From Geothrix sp. (GTDB lineage: Bacteria > Acidobacteriota > Holophagae > Holophagales > Holophagaceae), in contig NZ_JAHRYQ010000001.1 of the NCBI RefSeq assembly GCF_020622065.1, positions 1,922,001-1,986,000 of the forward strand: 64,000 bases of DNA, read 5' to 3'. How positions within the stretch are numbered: position 1 is the first letter of the stretch; every line of letters begins with the position of its first letter. Both the position numbers and the translations under genes were made by a program. Under the pieces are notes generated by a model. That model was not told where the DNA came from, did no database searches, and saw only the letters and a list, made by a program, of their open reading frames with translations. Shown here in pieces: positions 27,488-35,659 of the stretch.

Positions 27488-28534
27488 ATGTCCATTCTGC
27501 GCCATCTGGCAGCTCCGCTCGCCCCTTTGTACGGGAGGGTGGTGCGCGCACGGAACCGCAGCTTCGATGCCCACCCCGAGCGGGCCGGGCGGGCGGGGGT
27601 GCCCGTGGTGTCCGTGGGCAACCTCAGCGCCGGCGGCACCGGCAAGACCCCCCTGACCTTGTTTCTGGCCGAGGGCCTGGAGGCGGCGGGGTGGGCCAAT
27701 GCCGTGCTCTCCCGGGGCTACGGCGGGCGTCGGGACATCGATCCCATGAGCGTCGAGGCGGATTCCGATCCCCGGCAGACCGGGGACGAACCCCTGCTCA
27801 TGGCCCGGCGCCTGGATCCGGGTCGCGTGGTCGTGGGGCGCAAGCGTCATGCGGCCGCCCTCCGGGCCCTGGCTCAGAGGCCGGGGCTGCGCTGCCTCCT
27901 GCTGGACGATGGCTTCCAGCACCGGGCCCTCCATCGCGACCTGGATCTGCTGGTGCTGGACGGTGTGCGTCTCTGGGGTGATGGCCGCATGCTGCCCCTG
28001 GGCGACCTCCGCGAGCCCATGGACAGTGCCCGCCGGGCCCATGCGCTGGTGGTCACACGGGCGGGCCGCGTGAAGGATCGAGCTGCGGTGGAGGCCTGGT
28101 GGTCCCGCTACGGTGGCGGTCCCATCTTCTGGGTGGATTTCACCCTCGGCGCCCTCCGTGCGTGGGGGACGGAAACCCGGTTCCCCCTGCCCGGCCCCGC
28201 CCCGGTGGCCGGTCCCGCCTATGCCTGGTGCGGCCTCGGCCATCCCGAGGCCTTTTATGCCGACCTGCTGGTGGCCGGGGTGGCCTGGGTGGGCTCCCGC
28301 AGCTTTCCCGACCACCGAGGTCCCTCGCCCGCCGAACTGGCGCGGCTTCAGGATCAGGCGCGAACGGAAGGTGCCGCCTGGCTCGTGTGCACCGAGAAGG
28401 ACGCGGTCAAGCTCGGCCAGGCCCACGCCCGGGCCCTCGGGATGCCGCTGTTCATCGCCGAGCAGCGCGTGGCGGGCGGCGAGGATCTGCTGGCCTGGGT
28501 GCGCACCAGACTCGAGACCCTCCAGCCCAGGTAG
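27488..28534 (+). CDS. lpxK: tetraacyldisaccharide 4'-kinase
   Basis: Phosphorylates the 4' position of the lipid A precursor, so the host makes LPS-type outer membrane. 348 residues: Walker A segment SVGNLSAGGTGKTPL (about residues 42-56), LSRGYGGRR, GDEPLLMARR, LLDDGFQHRALHRDLDLLVLD and a C-terminal VCTEKDAVKL. These are diagnostic. RBS is weak before ATG 27488. Confidence 0.95.
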   Translation: MSILRHLAAPLAPLYGRVVRARNRSFDAHPERAGRAGVPVVSVGNLSAGGTGKTPLTLFLAEGLEAAGWANAVLSRGYGGRRDIDPMSVEADSDPRQTGDEPLLMARRLDPGRVVVGRKRHAAALRALAQRPGLRCLLLDDGFQHRALHRDLDLLVLDGVRLWGDGRMLPLGDLREPMDSARRAHALVVTRAGRVKDRAAVEAWWSRYGGGPIFWVDFTLGALRAWGTETRFPLPGPAPVAGPAYAWCGLGHPEAFYADLLVAGVAWVGSRSFPDHRGPSPAELARLQDQARTEGAAWLVCTEKDAVKLGQAHARALGMPLFIAEQRVAGGEDLLAWVRTRLETLQPR

Positions 28535-28576
28535 GTGGTCGCGCCTTGCCACGGGCGTGGAAGGAACCGGCGCGCC

Positions 28577-28605
28577 TTCCCAGGGCGGGCGGGGGCCGCT
28601 ATGCT
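28577..28605 (+). promoter_or_regulatory. candidate promoter of the branched-chain amino-acid ABC operon
   Basis: TTCCCA (28577-28582) and TATGCT (28600-28605) separated by 17 bases, about 47 bases before the binding-protein start. Confidence 0.45.
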
Positions 28606-28651
28606 TGCGGCCACCAAGCCACTCCAACCTGATCTCCCCCCGGGAGGACCC

Positions 28652-29917
28652 ATGCTGAAGAAGACCTTCTTCGTCTCACTTTTGACCGCCGCCTTCGGCC
28701 TGCAGGCTGCGGGTGGAGACACCGTCAAGATCGCCCTCACCGGCCCCTTCAGCGGGGGCTCGGCGCCCATGGGCACCTCTGCGCGGGACGGCTCCAAGCT
28801 CGCCATCGCCGAGATCAATGCCGCCGGAGGCATCCAGGTGGGCGGCAAGAAGATGAAGATCGAGATCATCGAGCGCGACGACGAGGCCAAGAACGAGCGG
28901 GGCGCCCTCATCGCCCAGGAACTGGCCGCCATGAGCGACCTGACGGGCGTCATCGGCACCGTGAACACCGGCGTCTGCATGGCGGGTGACAAGCACCTCC
29001 AGGAGAAGGGCATCACCAAGATCATCTGCCCCGCAGCCGGATCGGCCTCCATGACCCAGTGGAGCAAGGCCGGCGTGAAGGACTGCTCCATCTTCCGCTT
29101 CGCCGCCCACGACGGCATCCAGGCGGCCATGGTCGTGGAGGAGGCCATCAACCGCAAGTTCACCAAGGTGGCCGTGGTCTACGACTCCACCAACTACGGC
29201 GTGTCCGGCCGCGACGACATGCTGGACCAGATCAAGAAGCAGGGCAACAAGCTCACCGTGGTGGCCCAGGAGAAGTTCAACATCGGCGACAAGGACATGA
29301 CCGCCCAGCTGCTGCGGGCGAAGTCCGCGGGCGCCCAGGCCATTCTCATCTGGGGCATCGGACCTGAGCTGGCGGCCATTTCCAACGGCCAGGCCAAGAT
29401 CGGCATGAAGGCCCCCCTCATCGGCGGCTGGACGCTCTCCATGTCCAACTACATCGACAACGCCGGCAAGAACGGCAACGGCACGCTGATGCCGCAGACC
29501 TTCATCGAGGAGCCCATCACCCCCAAGGCGAAGAGCTTCATCGACGGCTACCACAAGACCTTCAAGGTGGGCCGCATCCCCTCGCCCGTGGCCGCCGCCC
29601 AGGGCTATGACGCCGTCTACCTCATGGCCGCCGCCGTCAAGCAGGCCGGCTCCACCGACACCCGCAAGGTCAAGGAGGCCCTGGAGGATCTGAAGGAGCC
29701 CGTGGTGGGCGTCATCGCCACCTGGAACCACCCCTACACCAAGTGGGATCCTGCGGATGTGACCACCCACGAGGCCTTCCGCCGTGAACAGACCGTCATG
29801 GGCATGGTGAAGGATGGCCGCGTGGTCTTCGGCAACGAGGCCGACCGCGAGCGCCTTCGCAAGTCCGCCATGACGGCCACGCCCGCCAAGGTCAAAGGCA
29901 AGGCCAAGACCAAGTAG
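28652..29917 (+). CDS. branched-chain amino-acid-type ABC transporter substrate-binding protein
   Basis: The 421-residue protein has a signal peptide (MLKKTFFVSLLTAAFGLQAAG) and a two-lobed Leu/Ile/Val-binding fold: VKIALTGPFSGGSAPMG, GSKLAIAEINAAGG, ERDDEAKNERG, FRFAAHDGIQAAMVV and AVVYDSTNYGVSG. Ligand could be a branched-chain amino acid or an aromatic/short-chain acid; this cannot be settled from sequence. GGGAGGA sits 5 bases before ATG. A Lys-rich tail (KVKGKAKTK) ends it. First gene of the operon, followed by an attenuator-like hairpin. Confidence 0.92.
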   Translation: MLKKTFFVSLLTAAFGLQAAGGDTVKIALTGPFSGGSAPMGTSARDGSKLAIAEINAAGGIQVGGKKMKIEIIERDDEAKNERGALIAQELAAMSDLTGVIGTVNTGVCMAGDKHLQEKGITKIICPAAGSASMTQWSKAGVKDCSIFRFAAHDGIQAAMVVEEAINRKFTKVAVVYDSTNYGVSGRDDMLDQIKKQGNKLTVVAQEKFNIGDKDMTAQLLRAKSAGAQAILIWGIGPELAAISNGQAKIGMKAPLIGGWTLSMSNYIDNAGKNGNGTLMPQTFIEEPITPKAKSFIDGYHKTFKVGRIPSPVAAAQGYDAVYLMAAAVKQAGSTDTRKVKEALEDLKEPVVGVIATWNHPYTKWDPADVTTHEAFRREQTVMGMVKDGRVVFGNEADRERLRKSAMTATPAKVKGKAKTK

Positions 29918-29935
29918 CTTCCGCACCCGCGAACC

Positions 29936-29960
29936 GGGGGGCTTCGGCCCCCCGCTTTTT
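29936..29960 (+). terminator. terminator/attenuator between binding protein and permease genes
   Basis: GGGGGGC and GCCCCCC around a TTCG tetraloop, followed by GCTTTTT. Such hairpins after ABC binding-protein genes usually let the binding protein be made in excess over the permease. Confidence 0.75.
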
Positions 29961-29988
29961 CCCTCCTCTCCTTTCGAGGCAGGCCCGC

Positions 29989-30867
29989 ATGAATGCCCAG
30001 ATCATCGGACAGATGGCCGTGAGCGGCGCCCTGATGGGCCTGGTCTACGCGCTCATCGCCTACGGCTTCCAGCTCACCTACGCCACCAGCAAGAGCATCA
30101 ACTTCGGCCAGGGCGAGCTGGTGATGGTGTCGGCCTTCTTCAGCCTCACCCTCACGAACCTCGGTCTGCCCTACTGGCTGATGATCCCCGGCGGCCTGCT
30201 CTTCGGCGCCGTGCTCGGCCTGGTGGTCGAGCGGGCCGGCGTGCGGCTCGCGCTCGAGCAGAAGAGCGAAGGCTGGATCCTACTCAGCATCATCATCGGC
30301 CTCTTCTTCTTCTCGGCGGCCGAGAACATCTGGGGCCGCGATGACCGGCCCTTCCCCACCCCCATCTCGGCGGATCCCATCCATGTGCTAGGCGTGGATG
30401 TCACGCGGCTGGAGCTGTCCGTGGCCGTGGGTGTGCTGGCCATCATGGGCGCCATCGAGCTCTTCAAGCGCCGCACCCTCCTGGGCAAGGCCTTCGAGGC
30501 CGTGTCCGCGGACCGCGACGCCGCCGAGCTGATGGGCATCTCCGCCACCCGAACGGTGATGCTCTCCTACGGACTGTCCGGCGCCGTGGCGGCCCTGGCG
30601 GGCATCCTCGTCTCCCCCATCACCACGGTGGGGCCGACCATGGCCTCGGCGCTGATCCTCAAGGCCTTCTCTGTGGCCGTGGTGGCCGGCCTGGATTCGG
30701 GCTTCGGCGTGGTCCTCATCGGCATGTTCCTGGGTGCGCTGGAAAGCCTGGCCAGCTTCTACCTGGGCAGCGGCTGGCGCGAGGCGCCCGGTCTCGTCCT
30801 GCTGATCCTCGCCCTGGCGGTGCGGCCCACGGGCGTGTTCGGCAAAGCCACCATCCGGAAGGTGTGA
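29989..30867 (+). CDS. livH: branched-chain amino-acid ABC transporter permease LivH
   Basis: The 292-residue membrane protein starts with the LivH pattern GALMGLVYALIAYGFQLTYATSKSINFGQGELVMV and has about eight hydrophobic helices; the C-terminal half includes GISATRTVMLSYGLSGAVAALAGIL and VAGLDSGFGVVLIGMFLGALES. It forms half of the channel with the LivM part of the next gene. Its stop lies two bases before the ATG of that gene. Confidence 0.94.
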   Translation: MNAQIIGQMAVSGALMGLVYALIAYGFQLTYATSKSINFGQGELVMVSAFFSLTLTNLGLPYWLMIPGGLLFGAVLGLVVERAGVRLALEQKSEGWILLSIIIGLFFFSAAENIWGRDDRPFPTPISADPIHVLGVDVTRLELSVAVGVLAIMGAIELFKRRTLLGKAFEAVSADRDAAELMGISATRTVMLSYGLSGAVAALAGILVSPITTVGPTMASALILKAFSVAVVAGLDSGFGVVLIGMFLGALESLASFYLGSGWREAPGLVLLILALAVRPTGVFGKATIRKV

Positions 30868-30869
30868 CG

Positions 30870-32837
30870 ATGAAGCGCATCCTCCTCCTCCGCGGCGCCG
30901 AGCTCATCGTCTTCGCCCTGCTGGCCACCATCCCCCTGCTGGTGGTGAACCCCTACGCCCTGGGCCTCCTCACCCTGCTGGCCATCTACGGCATCCTGCT
31001 CATCGGCCTCGATGTGACCGTGGGCTACCTCGGCCAGGTGAACCTCGCCCATGTGGCCTTTCTGGGCCTGGGCGCCTACACCGCCGGGCTCGTCGTCACC
31101 AAGCTGGGCCTCGGCATGGCGCCGGCGCTGCTGGCCGCCATGGCCGTGGGGCTGCTCCTGGGCGGCCTGCTGGCCCTGCCGGCCCTGCGCCTGGAAGGCC
31201 CCCAGTTCGCCCTGGCCACCCTCAGCTTCGCGGCCCTCAGCACCACGGCGCTCAACGAGCTGGAAAGCCTTACGGGCGGCGCCCAGGGCCTGAGCCTGAC
31301 TCGCCCTCCCGTTTTGGGCCACGCCCTCACGCCCCCCCTCTTCTACTGGCTCTGCATGGCCCTGCTGGCCGTGGTGTGGATGCTCATGCGCAACCTGCTG
31401 GCTTCGCAGTGGGGCCGGGCCTTCGAGGCCCTGCGTGACAGCCCCATCGCCACCGATGCCATGGGGGTGGGCACCTACCGCCACAAGGTGGCGGCCTTTG
31501 CCCTGGGGTCGGGCCTGGGCGGCCTGGCGGGCGGGCTCTACGCCTTCAACTTCCAGTACCTCCAGCCCCAGAGCTTCGTCTACGACCTGATGATCATCCT
31601 GCTGCTGGGCGTGGTCTTGGGTGGCCGCAAGAGCCTCTGGGGCGCCTTCGTGGGCGCCTCCGTCATCGTCCTGCTGCCCAACCTGCTCTCCAACCGCCTG
31701 CTCTTCCAGGTGTTCTCGGGCCTGGGCTTTGCCATGGCCCTGGCGGCGGGCCTGCGGGGCCTCATCAAGAAGACCACGCGTCCCTTCCAGGCCCTGGCCC
31801 CCGTGGCGGCCATGGGGTTGCTTGTGGTGGGCGGGTTCTTCGTGGAGAACACCGAGGACTGGCGCAAGGCCATCTTCGCGCTGATGCTCTTCTCCGTGGT
31901 GGTGGGCCTGCCCGAAGGTCTCATGGGCTTTCTCGCCATCTTCCTGGCGAAGCTCTTCCGGGTTCCCCACGCCCCCCTGCCCGAGCCTTCGGACATCGAG
32001 GCCATCCTGCCGCCCCGCCCGGCCGATGGCGCACCCTTGCTGGTGCTGGAAGACCTCCGGCGCCACTTCGGCGGCGTGAAGGCCGTGGATGGCCTCTCCA
32101 TGGCCATCAAGTCCGGCAGCATCCACGGCCTCATCGGACCCAACGGCTCCGGCAAGAGCACCGTGGTCAATGTCATCTCCGGGCTCTACACGCCCAGTGC
32201 AGGTCGCATCCTGCTTCGCGGGACGGCGCTGCCCTCGGGCAGCCTCTTCCGGGTATCGAAGTCCGGCGTCGCCCGGACCTTCCAGAATCTCCAGCTCTTC
32301 GCGGAGCTGACCGCCCTCGAAAATGTCATGGTGGCGCTCCGGGGGGTGTACCGCAGCCCCCTGCCCCTGGTGCTGCTGGGGCTCGCCCGGGGCGAGGAGC
32401 GGCAAGCCCAGGCCGATGCCCTCTGCCTCCTGGACCGGGTCGGCCTGAAAGATCAAGCCCTCACCCGGGCCAAGGACCTGACCTACGGCGCCCAGCGTTT
32501 CCTGGAGGTGGCCCGGGCCCTGGCGCGCAAGCCGGACCTGCTCATCCTGGACGAACCCGCCGCGGGCCTGGCCCATCCCGATGTGGTCCAGCTGATCGAG
32601 ATCATCAAGCGGATCCACAAGCGCGGCATCAGCATCCTCCTCATCGAGCACCACATGGATGTCGTGAGCGAGCTCTGCGACACCGTGACCGTGCTCGACG
32701 GCGGCCGGGTCATCGCCGAGGGCACGCCCGACGAGGTGAAGCGCCACCCGAAGGTGGTGGAGGCCTACCTGGGCCAGCCCCCGCAACCCGAGACCGACAC
32801 TGACACTGCGGCCGGCGCCGAGCCGCTGCCCGCCTGA
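30870..32837 (+). CDS. LivM-LivG fusion: ABC permease joined to ATP-binding domain
   Basis: A 655-residue single chain. Residues ~1-350 are LivM permease (GLDVTVGYLGQVNLAHVAFLGLGAY; EALRDSPIATDAMGVGTYRHKVAAF). Residues ~385-640 are LivG ATPase with Walker A GPNGSGKSTVVN, Q-loop ARTFQNLQLF, degenerate signature LTYGAQRFLEVARAL (normal for LivG) and Walker B LLILDEPAAGL, then H-loop LIEHHMDVV. ATG 30870 has GGAAGG seven bases upstream; a GTG six bases earlier does not. Such a fused permease/ATPase fixes their ratio at one to one. No frameshift is needed to explain it. Confidence 0.93.
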   Translation: MKRILLLRGAELIVFALLATIPLLVVNPYALGLLTLLAIYGILLIGLDVTVGYLGQVNLAHVAFLGLGAYTAGLVVTKLGLGMAPALLAAMAVGLLLGGLLALPALRLEGPQFALATLSFAALSTTALNELESLTGGAQGLSLTRPPVLGHALTPPLFYWLCMALLAVVWMLMRNLLASQWGRAFEALRDSPIATDAMGVGTYRHKVAAFALGSGLGGLAGGLYAFNFQYLQPQSFVYDLMIILLLGVVLGGRKSLWGAFVGASVIVLLPNLLSNRLLFQVFSGLGFAMALAAGLRGLIKKTTRPFQALAPVAAMGLLVVGGFFVENTEDWRKAIFALMLFSVVVGLPEGLMGFLAIFLAKLFRVPHAPLPEPSDIEAILPPRPADGAPLLVLEDLRRHFGGVKAVDGLSMAIKSGSIHGLIGPNGSGKSTVVNVISGLYTPSAGRILLRGTALPSGSLFRVSKSGVARTFQNLQLFAELTALENVMVALRGVYRSPLPLVLLGLARGEERQAQADALCLLDRVGLKDQALTRAKDLTYGAQRFLEVARALARKPDLLILDEPAAGLAHPDVVQLIEIIKRIHKRGISILLIEHHMDVVSELCDTVTVLDGGRVIAEGTPDEVKRHPKVVEAYLGQPPQPETDTDTAAGAEPLPA

Positions 32838-32848
32838 AGGAGCGATCC

Positions 32849-33565
32849 ATGCTGCAAGTGGAAGATCTCCATGCGGGCTACGGCGCCAGCGAAGTGCTGA
32901 CGGGGGCCACGCTCTCGGTGAAAAAGGGCACCCTCGTGGCGCTCATCGGCGCCAACGGCGCGGGCAAGACCACCACCATGCGCACCATCTCCGGGGGCCT
33001 CAAGCCGGGCCGGGGCCGCGTGGTGCTCGACGGCCAGGAGGTGCAGGGCCTGGATGCCTCCCGCATCGCCCGCCTGGGCCTCGCCCACGCCCCCGAGGGC
33101 CGGAAGGTCTTCGGCCCGCTCTCCGTGGAGGACAACCTCCTCCTGGGCGCCTACAGCCGCCTGCCGCGGTTCTTCGGCTACCGGGCCAGGGCCCGAGGCG
33201 ATCTGGATCGCGTCTACGACCTGTTCCCCCGGCTGCGGGACCGGACGCGGCAGGCCGCCGGCACCCTCTCCGGTGGGGAACAGCAGATGCTGGCCATCGG
33301 CCGCGCCCTCATGGCCCGTCCCAAGGTGATGCTGCTGGATGAGCCCTCCATGGGCCTCGCACCGGTCATCGTTCAGGAAGTCTTCCGCACCATCCGCCGC
33401 CTCAAGGAAGAGGGCATCACCCTCCTCCTCGTGGAGCAGTTCGCCAAGAGCGCCCTCGAGGTCGCCGACTACGCCTATGTCATGGAACGCGGGCGCATCG
33501 TCGTCGAGGGCACCCCGGATGAGCTGAGCCGGAACGAGCGCGTGATCGCGGCCTACCTCGGCTGA
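32849..33565 (+). CDS. livF: branched-chain amino-acid ABC transporter ATP-binding protein LivF
   Basis: The 238-residue ATPase has Walker A GANGAGKTTTMR (about residues 36-47), LAHAPEGRKVFGPLSVEDNLLLGAY, signature LSGGEQQMLAIGRALM, Walker B VMLLDEPSMGLAP and H-loop LVEQF. These are LivF-type. It pairs with the LivG half of the fusion. AAGGAG 7 bases before ATG. Last gene of the operon; GGCCCC-ACCC-GGGGCC (33575-33590) followed by TTTGCGG may end the transcript. Confidence 0.94.
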   Translation: MLQVEDLHAGYGASEVLTGATLSVKKGTLVALIGANGAGKTTTMRTISGGLKPGRGRVVLDGQEVQGLDASRIARLGLAHAPEGRKVFGPLSVEDNLLLGAYSRLPRFFGYRARARGDLDRVYDLFPRLRDRTRQAAGTLSGGEQQMLAIGRALMARPKVMLLDEPSMGLAPVIVQEVFRTIRRLKEEGITLLLVEQFAKSALEVADYAYVMERGRIVVEGTPDELSRNERVIAAYLG

Positions 33566-33574
33566 GCCTGGACT

Positions 33575-33590
33575 GGCCCCACCCGGGGCC
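33575..33590 (+). terminator. candidate terminator of the ABC transporter operon
   Basis: GGCCCC pairs with GGGGCC over loop ACCC, followed by TTTGCGG. The T-run is short. Confidence 0.45.
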
Positions 33591-33614
33591 TTTGCGGTAG
33601 GATGATGGCCTGCC

Positions 33615-33689
33615 GCGGGCGTAGTTCAGTGGTAGAACGCAAGCTTCCCAAGCTTGATGTCGTGGGTTCAATCCCCATCGCCCGCTCCA
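33615..33689 (+). tRNA. tRNA-Gly (anticodon CCC), integration target
   Basis: Acceptor GCGGGCG pairs with CGCCCGC, the D-arm is GTTCAGTGGTAGAAC, the anticodon stem is CAAGC/GCTTG with loop TTCCCAA (anticodon CCC), and the T-arm is GTGGGTTCAATCCCCAT; CCA is encoded (33687-33689). The last 47 bases belong to the 48-bp attachment repeat, so its 3' half came in with the integrated element and the tRNA stays functional. Confidence 0.96.
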
Positions 33690-33690
33690 A
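33643..33690 (+). repeat. attL, 48-bp direct repeat
   Basis: Starts GCTTCCCAAGCTTGATGTCG and ends CGCTCCAA; identical to 47651-47698. It covers the anticodon stem-loop, T-arm, acceptor and CCA of tRNA-Gly plus one base. Confidence 0.95.
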
Positions 33691-33693
33691 TAG

Positions 33694-33719
33694 AATCAGC
33701 CACTTACTAGTGGCTGATT
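33694..33719. terminator. hairpin after tRNA-Gly, supplied by the element
   Basis: AATCAGCCACT pairs with AGTGGCTGATT (11 bp, loop TACT), followed by TTGCGTC. It replaces the host hairpin that the insertion moved to 47697-47732. Confidence 0.6.
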
Positions 33720-33737
33720 TGCGTCAAGGGGTGACTG

Positions 33738-33756
33738 TTCTACTCATCGTCTACTC
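33738..33756 (+). repeat. putative integrase arm sites, left end
   Basis: Two direct TCTACTC copies (within TTCTACTC 33738-33745 and GTCTACTC 33749-33756, followed by CGAAG). The same pair with similar spacing and a CCCCGAAG tail occurs at 47518-47535 near attR, with a third copy at 47561. Confidence 0.5.
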
Positions 33757-33830
33757 CGAAGGGGTGTTTGCCCCCCGGCGGGTGGCCCTACTTTCCTCTT
33801 CTTTCTTCCTTCACTTTTGAAATGTAGGAG

Positions 33831-33936
33831 AACCGTCCAGACCGTCCGCAATGTCCAGAATGTAGCGTTGGTGCGGTTCTAGGCCTGGACGCTTGTGTTT
33901 TGAGAGTGTCCAGAACCGTCCAGAAGAGTGTCCAGC
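33831..33936 (+). repeat. CCGTCC/GTCCAG motif cluster, left end
   Basis: AACCGTCCAG (33831), ACCGTCCG (33841), TGTCCAGAA (33852), TGTCCAGAA (33907), AACCGTCCAGAA (33914) and TGTCCAG (33929). Related AACCGTCC copies occur at 47377-47405 and, on the other strand, at 47431-47460 inside the 5' part of the integrase gene. Confidence 0.5.
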
Positions 33937-34033
33937 GCTCATTCCTTAGATGGCGCAGATTCAGTATTGGCGCGGTTCTTCGATGCGCCTATACTTTCAA
34001 AAGGCGGACAAACCCCATGTTCCGCCCCTCTCG

Positions 34034-34058
34034 AACCCCGCTCCCCGGCGGGGTTTTT
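34034..34058 (+). terminator. rho-independent terminator in the left end
   Basis: AACCCCGC pairs with GCGGGGTT over a 6-base loop, followed by TTTCG. It would stop plus-strand transcripts entering from the tRNA side; no protein gene precedes it within the element. Confidence 0.7.
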
Positions 34059-34129
34059 CGTTTGGGCGTAGCGGGGATGCCATGGTCTAGGCAATCGGCG
34101 GTAGGATTCCCCCATCACACGGGATTCAG

Positions 34130-34510
34130 ATGGGAATGTTTGGGGCCCTCTTCAAAGCGTTGACTAAGCCCAATCGGAGGCCCGCAGTCAAAAATAATTC
34201 TGCGCGACTCCTCCTATCCGAGCGCGATATTGAGATCGTGAGGATGACAGCCCAGCGCATGGTGGATGTTGTAAACGAATCACTCCGAATCGCTGCTACA
34301 TCAAAGAACAAGGCCACTCGACTCTCCCGTATTGGGGTCGCACGAAAAACACTGGCTCGGCTTCGTGCACAGCAGGCGAAATTCCCGGTGATTCAAATTT
34401 TCTCAAGCCTCCAGGTTGAAACGGACCTAATGCGCTTGGAGTCAGAGGCACTGGCGATGCCCGACCCTCCGCCAAAGAAGACAAGAGCCAAGAGAAAGCC
34501 TCTCGGATAA
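34130..34510 (+). CDS. unknown 126-residue basic protein of the element
   Basis: The only sizeable plus-strand gene at the left end. It is rich in Lys/Arg with a helical middle (RDIEIVRMTAQRMVDVVNESLRIA) and ends in KKTRAKRKPLG. No family recognised. Codon use is much less GC-biased than the host genes. Its position next to attL and opposite orientation to the rest suggest an accessory (cargo) gene. Confidence 0.55.
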   Translation: MGMFGALFKALTKPNRRPAVKNNSARLLLSERDIEIVRMTAQRMVDVVNESLRIAATSKNKATRLSRIGVARKTLARLRAQQAKFPVIQIFSSLQVETDLMRLESEALAMPDPPPKKTRAKRKPLG

Positions 34511-34618
34511 TCCCAAAACTATTGGCATCGCGGGCCCATGTCCCCCGTGGAAAACCCCCGCTTCGGGGTGAGCCCTGAGCCCTTCAATGGGTGCTGCGTT
34601 CTGTGGGCAGCTAGGTGG

Positions 34619-35245
34619 CTAACGATGTGTTTGCCAGGAAGTCACCCGGTCCCCGTTGAAATAAATGTATTCGCCCAACCCATAGATCCACTGTTGGGTG
34701 AACCCCTGGGCGCTAACAGTCGTGACCACAGAATTGGGATGTCCCCAGGAGAGTAGGACCTGCTCTTTCGTGAGCCCCAGCTTGATCTTCCGATCCAACA
34801 GCAGCTTTTGAATGCCCCTTGGCTGTTTTTTGATGAGGGTTTGCCGTTCGGCTTCTGCCCTCTTTGCCTCGAGGGCGGCCTTCCTTGACTCAATCGCTTC
34901 GGGCTTAATCTTGGTGCCGACAATACGAATCTTTGCTGCGCCAGTCCACTTCGCTACATCAGCCTCTTCGCCCCTGACCCACCAGCTCCCTTTCTCCAAC
35001 GGAAGGTCAATCTCCACCTTGGGAAGATCTACCCAAGAATCTGCCCCAGTAGCGATGGAAGCTACTACGGTGATTGATTTGTATTCGTGAAGGGTGGGGC
35101 CGAATATAACCGAATAAAACTCACACGCTTTGGTGCTTAGTTTGTCCGTTTTTGAAATTTCAATCCGGATTCCATCCTTTTCATCAAACGCCATGGGCTG
35201 TTGAGTTTGTGTGATGAGTAGCGCTATCGCAATTAAGTTCCTCAT
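34619..35245 (-). CDS. exported protein with C-terminal BamE/SmpA-like segment
   Basis: 208 residues. A short signal-peptide-like start (MRNLIAIALLITQTQQPMA), a beta-rich middle, a Lys/Glu/Ala-rich helix (about residues 120-145), then LGLTKEQVLLSWGHPNSVV and IYGLGEYIYFNGDRV, the pattern of BamE/SmpA-type small domains. No lipobox Cys. Base composition is lower in GC than the host. Likely accessory gene of the element; role unknown. Confidence 0.6.
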   Translation of the reverse strand: MRNLIAIALLITQTQQPMAFDEKDGIRIEISKTDKLSTKACEFYSVIFGPTLHEYKSITVVASIATGADSWVDLPKVEIDLPLEKGSWWVRGEEADVAKWTGAAKIRIVGTKIKPEAIESRKAALEAKRAEAERQTLIKKQPRGIQKLLLDRKIKLGLTKEQVLLSWGHPNSVVTTVSAQGFTQQWIYGLGEYIYFNGDRVTSWQTHR

Positions 35246-35337
35246 GCCACCCCCTCATGCGCCCGGAGACGAGTGCTTTTGATTTGTATCTTCAGTCTAC
35301 GCTCACCGATTGGTCATGAATTGACCAATTCGAACCT

Positions 35338-35631
35338 CTAGGCGGATGTGACGGCCTTCCGGATGTAGATCATTACCGCTCCGCGATCCTTGAACCTTGG
35401 CTCCACGGTGACAGGCTCCCCGTCCTTCCGCTGATAGGTAGCGCCGAATCGCCCTCGGATCCGGCTCACCTTGACCCGGTAGGACACGCCACCACCCTCC
35501 AGGTCCACCACGGGGTAGTCCTCATCCACAAGGGCATCCCGAACCTTCCAGACGGCTACTAGCAACGCTATTGCCCAGGCGATGGTCAACGCCGAAGCGA
35601 TGAAGGCCACAAAAATGAGATTGTCCGACAT
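35338..35631 (-). CDS. small membrane protein of unknown function
   Basis: A 97-residue protein with one N-terminal transmembrane helix (about residues 5-28) and a soluble C-terminal part (GGGVSYRVKVSRIRGRFGATYQ). GGAGGT precedes ATG 35631. It lies just downstream of the terminase genes on the same strand. Not recognised; position could suit a lysis or membrane function, but nothing shows it. Confidence 0.55.
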   Translation of the reverse strand: MSDNLIFVAFIASALTIAWAIALLVAVWKVRDALVDEDYPVVDLEGGGVSYRVKVSRIRGRFGATYQRKDGEPVTVEPRFKDRGAVMIYIRKAVTSA

Positions 35632-35659
35632 GTCTACCTCCAGATTGCATTCATCATGC

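Larger units (their letters stand above)
33691..34129. other. left end of the element, non-coding
   Basis: No convincing gene in 439 bases. It holds a hairpin right after the tRNA (33694-33719), two TCTACTC motifs (33738-33756), a cluster of (A)CCGTCC / GTCCAG motifs (33831-33936) and a strong plus-strand terminator (34034-34058). The repeats have counterparts near attR. Confidence 0.7.

Noticed and set aside
33900-34163. 87-residue plus-strand frame in the left end
   Set aside because: Runs through the repeat cluster and the terminator and lacks an RBS.
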